Positions 1-8,473 of a stretch of DNA of 64,000 bases are shown here, in pieces. Positions within the stretch are counted from its first letter, which is position 1. Each line of letters opens with the position of its first letter. This stretch comes from Flavilitoribacter nigricans DSM 23189 = NBRC 102662 (GTDB lineage Bacteria > Bacteroidota > Bacteroidia > Chitinophagales > Saprospiraceae), in contig NZ_PDUD01000028.1 in assembly GCF_002646595.1 (NCBI RefSeq), forward strand, positions 1 through 64,000. The letters run 5' to 3'. The translations under genes and the position numbers were made by a program. Under the pieces are notes generated by a model. That model did no database searches. It was given only the letters and a program-made list of their open reading frames with translations, and was not told where the DNA came from.

Positions 1-729
1 GAATTAGATACCTACATTGCTGATCTGCTTCATCAGGTTACCCGGCGCTTTGTAGCCTGGGGCTTTTGGATGGTGTTTCATTACCTGCGCCGACAGGGGC
101 ATTCATGGAACCACAAGCGGGTATACCGGATCTGGAAAGCTGAAGAGCTGCATTTACGATTGCCGCCGAAGCGCCCCAAGATCAGTCGTAAATATCAGGA
201 CCTGTTGGCTCCCGATCACATCAATGAGGGATGGGGTATAGATTTTTTGAGTGATTGGGTAGTAGGTCCTAATCAGGAAAGCGTACGGGTGATCAATATT
301 ATTGATGAACATTCCCGCAAGGCACTTTGGTCAGAAGCCTATTCGAGTATTTCAGCCAGAACTTTAATCGAAGTCCTCAACCTGGTGGTGCAATGGAGAG
401 GCTGTCCGGCTTACATCCGGTGCGATAACGGGCCGGAATTCATCTCCCAAAAACTACAGGAATGGGCTAATGAACATGGTGTTGAATTACGTTTTATTCA
501 ACCTGGTAAACCCAGCCAAAATGGCTTGGTCGAGCGATTGAATAAAACCTTAAGAGTTGAATGTCTCAATCTGGAATGGTTCTCCAGCCTAGAGGCGCTG
601 AACGAAAAGATCCAGGAATGGAGTGTCATTTATAACACCATCCGGCCACATAGCTCAATTGGCTACAAAACCCCGGATGAAATCGAATTACAAAATCAGA
701 GTCTCTACTTTAGAGTGGTTGCGCATTAG
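1..729 (+). CDS. IS3-family transposase OrfB, 5' part outside window
   Basis: This is the catalytic integrase-core subunit of an IS3-type insertion sequence. The reading frame is open from the first base of the window, so the true start lies upstream; the ATG at 70 is internal. An HTH_21-like N-terminal part (HSWNHKRVYRIWK) precedes a DDE core: the first Asp in GIDFLSD, the second in CDNGPEF, and the Glu in NGLVERLNKTLR, followed by the family-typical YN-x-RPHSSIGYKTP ending. All three acidic residues are present, so this portion may encode active enzyme. The gene ends just before a truncated serine recombinase, which suggests the element inserted into that gene. OrfA and the left end are not visible. 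Confidence 0.93.
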   Translation, partial: ELDTYIADLLHQVTRRFVAWGFWMVFHYLRRQGHSWNHKRVYRIWKAEELHLRLPPKRPKISRKYQDLLAPDHINEGWGIDFLSDWVVGPNQESVRVINIIDEHSRKALWSEAYSSISARTLIEVLNLVVQWRGCPAYIRCDNGPEFISQKLQEWANEHGVELRFIQPGKPSQNGLVERLNKTLRVECLNLEWFSSLEALNEKIQEWSVIYNTIRPHSSIGYKTPDEIELQNQSLYFRVVAH

Positions 730-743
730 GGGAAGAGCACACA
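1..743 (+). mobile_element. Right part of an IS3-type insertion sequence
   Basis: The IS is recognised only through its transposase gene. Its right end is placed at about 743 because recombinase-like protein sequence (GLKSLNDAIDTT) resumes in frame at 744, after a TAG at 711-713. I could not define terminal inverted repeats or a target duplication, since the left end is outside the window. The boundary is therefore inference, accurate to perhaps 15 bases. Confidence 0.5.
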
Positions 744-1064
744 GGTTTGAAGTCGCTGAATGACGCCATCGATACCACTACCCCACAGGGCAAGCTGACG
801 TTTCATTTGTTTGCTTCCCTGGCAGAGTTTGAAAGAGACATTATCCGGGAACGCACCAAAGCAGGACTCGAAGCAGCTCGCGCACGTGGACGGAAAGGGG
901 GACGACCGAAAGGGCTTTCGAAGGAGGCGAAGGATAAAGCTATGATCGCAGAGACACTTTATAGAAATGGAGAAATGTCAGTAACTGATATTTGCAAGCA
1001 TTTGGGAATTGCAAGGAGTACATTGTATAAATACCTAAAATATCGGAAGGTAAAAATTAATTAA
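744..1064 (+). pseudogene. Serine recombinase (resolvase/invertase), C-terminal remnant
   Basis: About 106 residues survive from a Hin/Pin/Tn3-resolvase type site-specific recombinase. Visible parts are the end of the catalytic domain with the dimerisation helix (SLAEFERDIIRERTKAGL), the GRKGGRPKGL linker and the C-terminal helix-turn-helix (MSVTDICKHLGIARSTLYKYL). The first 80 or so residues, including the nucleophilic serine, are missing, so it cannot recombine DNA. A TTG at 747 could start translation, but the in-frame sequence at 744 is also homologous, so this looks like a decapitated gene and not a natural short form. The break coincides with the end of the IS3 transposase gene. Confidence 0.85.
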
Positions 1065-1165
1065 TACTTTGTAGTCAAATTAGGTTTTCAAATGAAAGGT
1101 TGGATTACTCTGATTTTATAAATAGCAAATTAACTAACTATCCTATGTTATAAATCCCAATATAA

Positions 1166-2398
1166 ATGAAACCAGATCAAACAGCAGCGACCAACGACCC
1201 TGGCGATGAGACATTAAAGAGGTATCGATTTCAAGCTACTTATTCGGCAATTATGTCAATAGGTTTACTGAATGATGGAAAAACAAAATTCCAGGAAATA
1301 TTTTGTGAACATCATGAAGATATACTTGTAAAAAAGATAAATGGCAAATTTATTGGAATTCAAGTTAAAACCCAAGATTTATCAAGAGGAGCATTCAATT
1401 CCGGTGATGATGCAATCAACAAAACACTACACAGATTTGTAGATCTTTATCAATCCTTCCCCGACTCTTTTGAACGATTTGTTATTGCTAGCAACACTGG
1501 GTTTAGCAATAAGAAGGAAGTTTCCAGCTTGACATATATTCTAGAAGAAGCGCAGAAGCCTCAAAGTTTATGCGATCCTAAAGTAATTAAGTGGATTCAA
1601 AAGAAAGCTAAAAAGTATGGCTGTTTAGATAGTGATTTCCTGAATGTTTTGAAGATGATTGTTCTTGATCCCGGCCTCAGTGGACTCGATGAGATTAATT
1701 ACAAGCTTATTCAACTACTTAGTCAAGAAGACATCTTTAAAGATAAAACGCTATCGGAATTGGGTAAAATTGCCGATAACTTGGTTATGCACCATTTGAA
1801 TGCCTCCTCTTTAAAAATCACAAACCCACTCAACTCTTATTTTGCTTATTCTGATGATCCTGAAAATGAGAAAACAAAAGAAAAAATAGATGGAAAGAGA
1901 TTTACAAAAGAGAAAATAAGCCAATTCTTTTTGGAACATCAAAGTGAAAATATTGCAATTGAACTTAAAGATAAGTTACCAGAAACAGATAAAATTTCTT
2001 CCTCTCAAAAACTCGAAGTCAAATTAGATTCGGGTGGGATCTCATATGAAAATATGTTATTGTTGAAAGATAACAAATACTCAATGGAAGAAAAATTGGT
2101 TAGTTGGCTTCATAAATGGGGAGAAGCGAAGACTACTAAAAAATATAATCAGGTTAAATCCATAGTACATGGGGAATGTCAATTAGCCTATGACAAGTGC
2201 TACAAAAAAGGAAATCTAATCACAGGAAATCCTAAATTTGGAACTGAGATGTTAGTTAATCTTAAAGAAAACTTGAAGGATAGATATTCAACTGATAAGG
2301 AGTTGTTTTTTGACTGTTTCCCGGAGCACCTATATGGTATGGCAGGCATTTTGACAGAAGAATGTAAAGTTTGGTGGAGTAAAAAATTCAAAATCTAA
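1166..2398 (+). CDS. DUF4297-type nuclease protein, effector component of an ABC-3C system
   Basis: A 410-residue protein of AT-rich codon use. Residues 14-130 match the DUF4297 (Cap4-like) PD-(D/E)XK nuclease fold: the start DETLKRYRFQATYSA, acidic residues in EHHEDI (48-53), then the core QVK at 66-68 after a beta strand (GKFIGI). DUF4297 domains cleave double-stranded DNA in CBASS effectors (Cap4). Here there is no SAVED domain; the C-terminal third (about 250-410, ending LYGMAGILTEECKVWW) resembles the C-terminal component of ABC three-component conflict systems. It stands three bases upstream of the next gene and is first in the operon. Inference: it is the toxic nuclease released when the ABC component senses invasion. 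Nuclease family is fairly sure; the CTD assignment is less so. Confidence 0.78.
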   Translation: MKPDQTAATNDPGDETLKRYRFQATYSAIMSIGLLNDGKTKFQEIFCEHHEDILVKKINGKFIGIQVKTQDLSRGAFNSGDDAINKTLHRFVDLYQSFPDSFERFVIASNTGFSNKKEVSSLTYILEEAQKPQSLCDPKVIKWIQKKAKKYGCLDSDFLNVLKMIVLDPGLSGLDEINYKLIQLLSQEDIFKDKTLSELGKIADNLVMHHLNASSLKITNPLNSYFAYSDDPENEKTKEKIDGKRFTKEKISQFFLEHQSENIAIELKDKLPETDKISSSQKLEVKLDSGGISYENMLLLKDNKYSMEEKLVSWLHKWGEAKTTKKYNQVKSIVHGECQLAYDKCYKKGNLITGNPKFGTEMLVNLKENLKDRYSTDKELFFDCFPEHLYGMAGILTEECKVWWSKKFKI

Positions 2399-2401
2399 AC
2401 T

Positions 2402-2956
2402 ATGGAGCTCTATCAGATTCTAAACGAACTTGATCAGGCGGAAGATGTGCATTTAGGTAGAATTTTAATTCTCTTAAATGAGTTTAGTCAAGGGAAAAGA
2501 GAAAAAAAGATAGAAGGCCTAACGAAACTGGCTAAACTGGATTTTTTGTTGCGGTATCCTCTTTACTTGGAAAGGGCGTTAATAGCAAGGAGAAAAAGCA
2601 CAAAGAATGTTCAAATTTTACCACACGAAAAGGATAGTGTTGAGTCTAAAATGGTCAGATACAAATATGGGCCCTGGGATTTTAGATATAGAAAATTTAT
2701 CAACATTCTCATAGGGTTAGGATTAGCATACTACGAACAAGAAGGAAAGAGAATAAATATTGGGATTACACCTAAAGGCAAAGAATATGCTGAAAAACTA
2801 TTGCAGACTCATTCTTTCGATGATGTAAGAAGAAGAGCAAAACTCGTAAAAACGAATTTTGACTTATCTGCAACCTCTTTAATGAAATTTATTTATCAGA
2901 CTTTCCCGGAAATCGGAAGCTTAGACCTCGGCAAAGAAATCCAACATGAAAATTAG
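2402..2956 (+). CDS. ABC-3C system middle component, winged-helix-like
   Basis: A 184-residue protein between the nuclease and the ATPase genes; it overlaps the ATPase start by 11 bases, which implies coupled translation. The N-terminal part is helical (residues 1-55). The segment RYKYGPWDFRYRKFINILIG followed by GLAYYEQ and ITPKGKEYAEKL reads as a winged helix-turn-helix, the organisation described for the middle components of ABC-3C systems. Such subunits are thought to bridge the ATPase and the effector. No catalytic motif is visible. The assignment rests mainly on position, size and the GPWD/ITPKG pattern; a profile search would settle it. Confidence 0.7.
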   Translation: MELYQILNELDQAEDVHLGRILILLNEFSQGKREKKIEGLTKLAKLDFLLRYPLYLERALIARRKSTKNVQILPHEKDSVESKMVRYKYGPWDFRYRKFINILIGLGLAYYEQEGKRINIGITPKGKEYAEKLLQTHSFDDVRRRAKLVKTNFDLSATSLMKFIYQTFPEIGSLDLGKEIQHEN

Positions 2957-4895
2957 ACTAAAAAGATTAACGTTACAGTGTAGACAATCCAGAGAAATTC
3001 TTGATTTAGATCATCAAGTTAATTTTTTTCACGGCAAGATTAGCGCAGGTAAATCATCGATTGTTCGACTAATAAATTACTGCTTAGGAGGCAAGCTGGA
3101 AAAAACTACAGCTATACAAAAAGAGTTAGTTTCTGCCAGTCTTTTTGTAGAAATTGGAGGAAATCAAGTTCTGCTTGAACGGACAATTGAATCCAATGAT
3201 ATACAAGCAACTTGGAAGAATGTAAATGGCGAAGAATTCTCAGTTTTGGCTCCTATTGCCACTGCCGGGGGCCCCATTTGGGAGGATGACATTTTTAGTT
3301 TATCTGACCTGCTGTTTTATTTTTTTAACATCGCTCCAATAAAAGTAAAGAAGAGTAAGGTTCAAGATAGCTCTCCCCTAGTGAGGTTAAGTTTCAGAGA
3401 TTTCATGTGGTATTCCTATTTGGATCAAGATCATTTAGATTCATCTTTCTTTCGTCTAGAAGATACTTTCAAGAGCAATAAGAGTAAAGATGTGATGCGC
3501 TTTGTTGTTGGGTACTATTCCGAGAAGCTAAGTCAACTTGAAATTCGATTAGAGGATTTTTCTAAAGAAAAAGCCGGTAAAACAAGCGCTGTAGCTGAAT
3601 TGAAAAAGTTCTTGGTACGTTTTGGATATGATTCTACTGAAAAAGTTGAAAAAGAAATTAGTGAGACGGCCGAGAAGTTGTCTGTAGCTAAAATCGAACG
3701 GAAGAAATTAGAAGAAGGATATATTAAAGCAACCCATTCCGGAGATACCTTGAGAAAACAAATACTCCCATTGGTTGAAATCATTGCTCAAAAAGAGGAA
3801 GCTCTTTTTGATTTAAAAGAGCGTATAATTGAGCAGAAGTCCTTGCGATCTGAGCTGATTTCATCAAAGTTTAAGCTTACAAGAGCAGAGTCAGTAGATA
3901 ATGTGTTATCCGGTGTTTCTTTCGAAAGTTGCCCACAATGTGGTACAAATATTCAGAAGAGAGTCATTCCTACAGACCACTGCTCCCTTTGCCAAAGTGA
4001 ACTTAAAAAAAATGATAATGAAGAAACCTTAAGCTCGAATGCCGATATTTTTCGATTGGAACTTGATGATAGAATCAAAGAACTTGATAACTCAATAGCA
4101 TTTCATAATCGTGCGACAATCAGCCTTGCTAAAGAATTAGTTGACTTTAGGAATCAAAAAAAGAAATTAGACGAAGATCTTCGCAATAAACTTCAGGTTT
4201 ATGAATCGCAGTACCTGGCTGGCTTCAGAGAGGTTGACTCTAATATTGCCAAGTATGAAGAACGACTAAAATCTCAGCAAAATATGCTTCAAATTCCAAA
4301 AGAGATCAACGCGCTCGAAGAACAAATTGACAAGCTGACTTTAGAGATAAAAAAGGTTAGGGATAATATAAGGAATGAACAAAGTAAGTTAAACCAAGCA
4401 AATTTGCATATCTCGGAAATTGAAGAACAGTTTAAGGAATATATGTATGAGGTAGGAGTACCCGGAGTTAGTAAAGAGGATACTGTCGAAATAAACCGAA
4501 AAACTTGGGAAGTCCAAATCTATCCAAAAGGTGAAGAGTACCTTAAATGGAATTTCTTTAATGCGGGTAGTGGTGGTAAAAAAACGCTATTTAATGTCTG
4601 CTATGCCTTGGCCATTCATAGTGTTGCCGCCAGGAATGAGCTCCCTCTCCCTACTCTCCTAATGATTGATACACCAATGAAGAATATTGGGGAAGATGTA
4701 AACGAAGATCTATTCAATAACTTTTATAATCTTCTGTATTCGTTGGCCAATTCTGTGCTTAAAAACACACAGTTTGTCATCATTGACAAAGAATTTTTTA
4801 AACCACAGATTGAAGATATTGATTTACAGTCTAGGTTTATGACTCCAGATGATGATAATCACCCTCCACTTATTAGATATTATAGAGGGGCATAA
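2946..4895 (+). CDS. Rad50/SMC-like ABC ATPase of an ABC-3C system
   Basis: A 649-residue ATPase with split ABC halves around a long coiled coil. Walker A is GKISAGKSS (30-38) near the N-terminus. Heptad-rich helices run from about 190 to 520, broken by a four-cysteine zinc-hook-like turn, CPQC at 329-332 and CSLC at 346-349. The ABC signature SGGKK (from residue 542) and Walker B LLMIDTP (Asp 575) follow in the C-terminal half. This layout is that of Rad50/SMC-type ATPases and of the DUF3732-like ATPases found in ABC-3C operons. ATP-driven sensing or clamping of DNA is the likely role, with output through the nuclease encoded two genes upstream. It overlaps the preceding gene, so the three products are probably stoichiometric partners. 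Confidence 0.85.
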   Translation: MKIRLKRLTLQCRQSREILDLDHQVNFFHGKISAGKSSIVRLINYCLGGKLEKTTAIQKELVSASLFVEIGGNQVLLERTIESNDIQATWKNVNGEEFSVLAPIATAGGPIWEDDIFSLSDLLFYFFNIAPIKVKKSKVQDSSPLVRLSFRDFMWYSYLDQDHLDSSFFRLEDTFKSNKSKDVMRFVVGYYSEKLSQLEIRLEDFSKEKAGKTSAVAELKKFLVRFGYDSTEKVEKEISETAEKLSVAKIERKKLEEGYIKATHSGDTLRKQILPLVEIIAQKEEALFDLKERIIEQKSLRSELISSKFKLTRAESVDNVLSGVSFESCPQCGTNIQKRVIPTDHCSLCQSELKKNDNEETLSSNADIFRLELDDRIKELDNSIAFHNRATISLAKELVDFRNQKKKLDEDLRNKLQVYESQYLAGFREVDSNIAKYEERLKSQQNMLQIPKEINALEEQIDKLTLEIKKVRDNIRNEQSKLNQANLHISEIEEQFKEYMYEVGVPGVSKEDTVEINRKTWEVQIYPKGEEYLKWNFFNAGSGGKKTLFNVCYALAIHSVAARNELPLPTLLMIDTPMKNIGEDVNEDLFNNFYNLLYSLANSVLKNTQFVIIDKEFFKPQIEDIDLQSRFMTPDDDNHPPLIRYYRGA

Positions 4896-4969
4896 AATAG
4901 CCGTAAATCCCTGCCAATCAATACTCTTAATCTATCCCCCTGGTTTTCGCAAAGCCAAAAAACCTCAAA

Positions 4970-5953
4970 ATGAAAGAAAAAAATTTCTGGATGGTAAGAG
5001 CCGGCGAAGGAGGTCGGTTGATCGAAGATTTTCTATCCAAAAAAATCGTTGCGATTGGTTGGAATGATATTGGAGATCTGAGCAAAATTGAAGACCTCGA
5101 TCAGCTTAAAGCAAAATTTAGAGAAGCTTATCCAGAGGCTAGCGATGGTCAGGTCAATAATAACACGGGCCAGATTTACCGGTTCTTAAAGATTTTCAAA
5201 GAAGGTGATCTCGTTGTCACATATGATTCAGCAGGACGAATCTATTCAGTGGGTAAAATAACTTCGCATTACCAGTATGATCCTAATCTAATGGAATACC
5301 ACCATGTCAGAAGCGTAGATTGGATCAGAGAGGTCTCCAGAGACGATCTATCAACGACTTCAAAGAACTCACTTGGCTCTACCCTTTCTATTTTTCAAAT
5401 AAAAGATCTGACGGCAAAAGAACTATTAGGAAAACCAATAGACAAAGAAGAAGAAATTGAAAGAGAAGAAGAGACACTGGATGTCATAAAAGAGGATCTG
5501 GAGGCTAAAGCACTCGAGTTTATCAAAGACCAAATATCCCAGTTAAGTTGGGAGGATATGGAAGATTTGGTAGCTGGAGTGTTGCGAGGTATGGGCTATA
5601 AGACTATGGTAAGCCCCAAAGGCCCTGATCGAGGGAAAGACATCATGGCTTCACCGGATGGCCTGGGACTGGAAGATCCTAAGATTTTGGTGGAGGTAAA
5701 ACATCGAAAAGCATCAATGGGTGCGCCCGAAATAAGAAGCTTCTTGGGAGGATTGAGGGCGAATGTAAAAGGTGTCTATGTTTCCACCGGAGGATTTTCT
5801 AAAGAAGCTAAATATGAAGCTGATCGCGCGAACAATCCGACCACATTGGTGGACCTTGACATGCTGGTCGGTCTTATCATACAGCATTATGATAATTTCG
5901 ATTCAGAGACTAGGGCATTGGTGCCTTTGAAGAAGATTTACTGGCCACTGTAG
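4970..5953 (+). CDS. Mrr-type restriction endonuclease with EVE-like N-terminal domain
   Basis: A 327-residue protein in two domains. Residues 1-125 look like an EVE/PUA-type modified-base reader (FWMVRAGEGG, GWNDIGDLS, EGDLVV, YHHVRSVDW). After an acidic linker (155-180) comes the Mrr catalytic domain: SWEDMEDLVAGVLRGMGY, Asp 220/224 in GPDRGKDI, the EVK triad at 242-244, and the conserved ending GVYVSTGGFSKEA. Mrr enzymes are modification-dependent (type IV) DNA endonucleases. It follows the ABC ATPase by 74 bases on the same strand and may share its transcript. The start at 4970 is chosen because FWMVRAG is the normal family start. Substrate preference cannot be read from sequence. Confidence 0.88.
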   Translation: MKEKNFWMVRAGEGGRLIEDFLSKKIVAIGWNDIGDLSKIEDLDQLKAKFREAYPEASDGQVNNNTGQIYRFLKIFKEGDLVVTYDSAGRIYSVGKITSHYQYDPNLMEYHHVRSVDWIREVSRDDLSTTSKNSLGSTLSIFQIKDLTAKELLGKPIDKEEEIEREEETLDVIKEDLEAKALEFIKDQISQLSWEDMEDLVAGVLRGMGYKTMVSPKGPDRGKDIMASPDGLGLEDPKILVEVKHRKASMGAPEIRSFLGGLRANVKGVYVSTGGFSKEAKYEADRANNPTTLVDLDMLVGLIIQHYDNFDSETRALVPLKKIYWPL

Positions 5954-5998
5954 GTTTTTTATTTCACTTCTTGTCTGTTGACGAACAAATTTGGTCCC

Positions 5999-7273
5999 AT
6001 GAAATCATATCCCATTATCAAAATTCCATATGGCCTTAAAAATTTGAAGGAACAAAGGCCGCCGCTTCCTCAAAAGCCAGTTGCTCCAAAACCGCCTGAA
6101 AGACAGAAAAATTTGCCAGTTGCTCCAACCTATGAAGCCCCCCCTGTACCCCAGGAATCTAAGTCTGATTATGGTTGTTTTTGGTATCCTACAATAGGGG
6201 GAATAGTTCTATTTCTTATTTTGGGAGGTTCGAACGATCCTGATGAGTATATATTCTTCATCATTTGCTCAATAATTGCTGCAATTATTGGTATTTGGGC
6301 CTTAGTTAAAGGGTCAAATGAAAATCAAGACAAACAAGTAAAGTATATCCAGGCAAAGAATGCATATCCAAAATTAGAACAATTAGCTTTACTCGATCAT
6401 AAAACTAAGTTGAAGAAACATAACGATGAATTATTAAAAATAGAGAGTGACTATGAGGAAAGGCTAGATCTTTTTAGGAATTATGAGTATCCCATGTATC
6501 TAGCAGAATTAGATACTTATGAAAAGCAGATTGATAGAATCAATGCATCTGAAAATATTGAAAACTTCCAATTAGAACTAAGGAAAAAAAACTTTGCCAA
6601 TGCCGTTAAACCAAGTTTGCATCCAACAATAAATGAAATAAAAACAGGAGTTAGCGAAAGTTTTTTCTTAGGCTATTTGAAAAAATATTTTGGCAATAAG
6701 ATTTATCAAAACTATGCATTGGTGAAAGAGAATATTTCAAAACCATATCTACCTGATTTCACCCTGTATGATAGAGAAATTGGTTATTGTATTGATATTG
6801 AAATTGATGAACCATATATTGGAAAGAATGGTAAGCCAATTCATTTTGTTGAAAGTGAACATGACGTAAAAAGAGATTCTTTTTTCAATTCTAAGGGTTG
6901 GGTTGTAATAAGATTCGCTGAGAAACAGGTCATAGAGTATCCAAATGAATGTTGCTGGGTAATTTTGGAAGTTCTAAATGAGATTTGTGAAGGCATTGCA
7001 AATTTTGAATACAATTCTGATTTTCTACTTCCCTCAATTAAGCAATGGACCAAAGATGAAGCCCATGAAATGGCTTTCAAACGAATTAGAAATTCATATT
7101 TAAAGACTGAATTCATTGAAAAGCTTAACGAAGAGGAGCATGAAATATCCGAGCACTTTATTCTTGAAATTCCAAAGGAAAAACCTGAGCCAATAAAAGT
7201 CAAAAATGACAGTAAAAAAGAAGAGCCACGTATCAGTCCAAAATATGATTTTGATGATGATTTGCCATTTTGA
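5999..7273 (+). CDS. Membrane-anchored PD-(D/E)XK/DUF559-like putative nuclease
   Basis: About 424 residues from the ATG at 5999; a TTG at 5978 is a less likely start. The layout is a proline-rich N-terminus (22-51, repeated PxPP and PVAP), two predicted membrane helices (about 61-77 and 84-103), a charged helical segment (115-200), and a C-terminal domain that reads like DUF559/Vsr-type endonucleases: PDF with Asp 253, a strand, then IDIEIDE (Asp 266, Glu 268), then HDVKRDSFFNSKGWVVIRF. That Asp-(x)14-Glu pattern and the KRD-x-GWxVIRF tail are the PD-(D/E)XK signature of the family. A membrane-tethered nuclease beside restriction genes suggests a role in defence against incoming DNA. Function is inference; it may equally be a non-catalytic sensor. 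Confidence 0.6.
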   Translation: MKSYPIIKIPYGLKNLKEQRPPLPQKPVAPKPPERQKNLPVAPTYEAPPVPQESKSDYGCFWYPTIGGIVLFLILGGSNDPDEYIFFIICSIIAAIIGIWALVKGSNENQDKQVKYIQAKNAYPKLEQLALLDHKTKLKKHNDELLKIESDYEERLDLFRNYEYPMYLAELDTYEKQIDRINASENIENFQLELRKKNFANAVKPSLHPTINEIKTGVSESFFLGYLKKYFGNKIYQNYALVKENISKPYLPDFTLYDREIGYCIDIEIDEPYIGKNGKPIHFVESEHDVKRDSFFNSKGWVVIRFAEKQVIEYPNECCWVILEVLNEICEGIANFEYNSDFLLPSIKQWTKDEAHEMAFKRIRNSYLKTEFIEKLNEEEHEISEHFILEIPKEKPEPIKVKNDSKKEEPRISPKYDFDDDLPF

Positions 7274-7318
7274 TTAAAATCAGAAAAAGGTCTTAATGTA
7301 AATAAAAATAATTATTCG

Positions 7319-8473
7319 ATGACCTATATCGCTGGATTCAAAAATAAGGATTCTGTCTTTATCGTTGGGGACTCTTCGATAACTTATTTAAATAAAAGGA
7401 CCTTTAAAAGAAAGAGAACTACAATTGGCCAGAAAGTAATTGAATTATCAGGGCAATTTACTCATGAGGAATGTTTGAAAATTTACAATATTGAAAATAA
7501 GCTGATTTTAGGTTTTGCAGGGCAAGTTGAGGTAGCACTTAACTTCATTCAAACTCTTTGAAAAGAAATTGATTGGTCGGACATCCATACGTCGACAGGA
7601 AGAGCATTATGGGTAAACAAATACCCAAGAAAAATGCAGCTGATTTTAGGCTTCTTTCAAAATGATCAACCTCATTTATTGTCATACAATTGCGATAATG
7701 AGGATGGATATAGGGAAATCAAAGTTCATGATAAATCTATACAAATCGGAAACCTGGGAGCCGCTTATCAAAACTTTAGCAAAGATGTCTCAAATCTTTT
7801 GTGGCTAAAACAGAAGGAGCTTTCTGATGATGAAGTTTTAGTTATGTTATGTACTGCTCATTTACAAATCAGTATCTCTGGCGATTTACTGAGAAAGGGG
7901 GTTGGAGGTTTTTTTTCGGGAAACTATATCAATAAAGAAGGAGTAACTTGGCTTAAAGACACTACTTTTATTTTATACTCTTTGAATGAAGAAGAAATAA
8001 GAAAAGGGACCCGCGATCCAAATATTATCTTCCCTGATGCTGTTGTAATCAATCAAGCCATAAGAGATGAGGTTGTTGTTGTTGAGACTCCATATGGAGA
8101 ACTTGGAGATCAGTGGAGGGTATTTAGAAACTGTATCAGACCCACAGCTACGAAAAGAGAAAGAGAAGAAAGGCAAGCTTTAGAAAACAGCTGGAATAAG
8201 AAATGGCATTTTACACTAAGACAGGAATTAGGCAATGCCATCTCTGATTATTACTGCTTTATGACAAGAAAAGATGATTTTCCTCTAAAAATCACCTTAG
8301 TCTCAAAAAATGATAATGAAAATAAGGGTTGGTTTACTTTAAAGAGAATAGATGATGATGGGTTATTTCAAACAGCATTTAAAGATGATTTCCTTAAAAA
8401 TCTATTCCCCTTAAGTGATCCAAGTGCCCCTTTTGTTTTTCAATGGTTGAGATCTGAATCTCCCGAAAATTAA
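7319..8473 (+). pseudogene. Proteasome-like Ntn-hydrolase protein, interrupted by an in-frame TGA
   Basis: One frame encodes about 384 codons with a single TGA at 7559-7561; both halves (80 and more than 279 residues) are in the same phase and the 24 codons between the stop and the next ATG (7634) also read as good protein. The N-terminus resembles the proteasome beta fold: Thr directly after Met1 as possible nucleophile, KNKDSVFIVGDSS (Asp 18, matching Asp17 of the mature beta subunit), then a CLKIYNIENKLILGFAG strand-turn-strand. The codon before the stop is Leu and the next are KEIDW, so a TGG-to-TGA change is the simplest explanation. Either the gene is dead, or the stop is leaky. The C-terminal half is unrecognised. 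It lies downstream of the nuclease genes on the same strand. Confidence 0.6.

Noticed and set aside
7559-7561. TGA read as selenocysteine
   Set aside because: No following hairpin of SECIS type is evident, the position is not in a redox motif, and TGA is used as an ordinary stop elsewhere (e.g. at 12157-12159).
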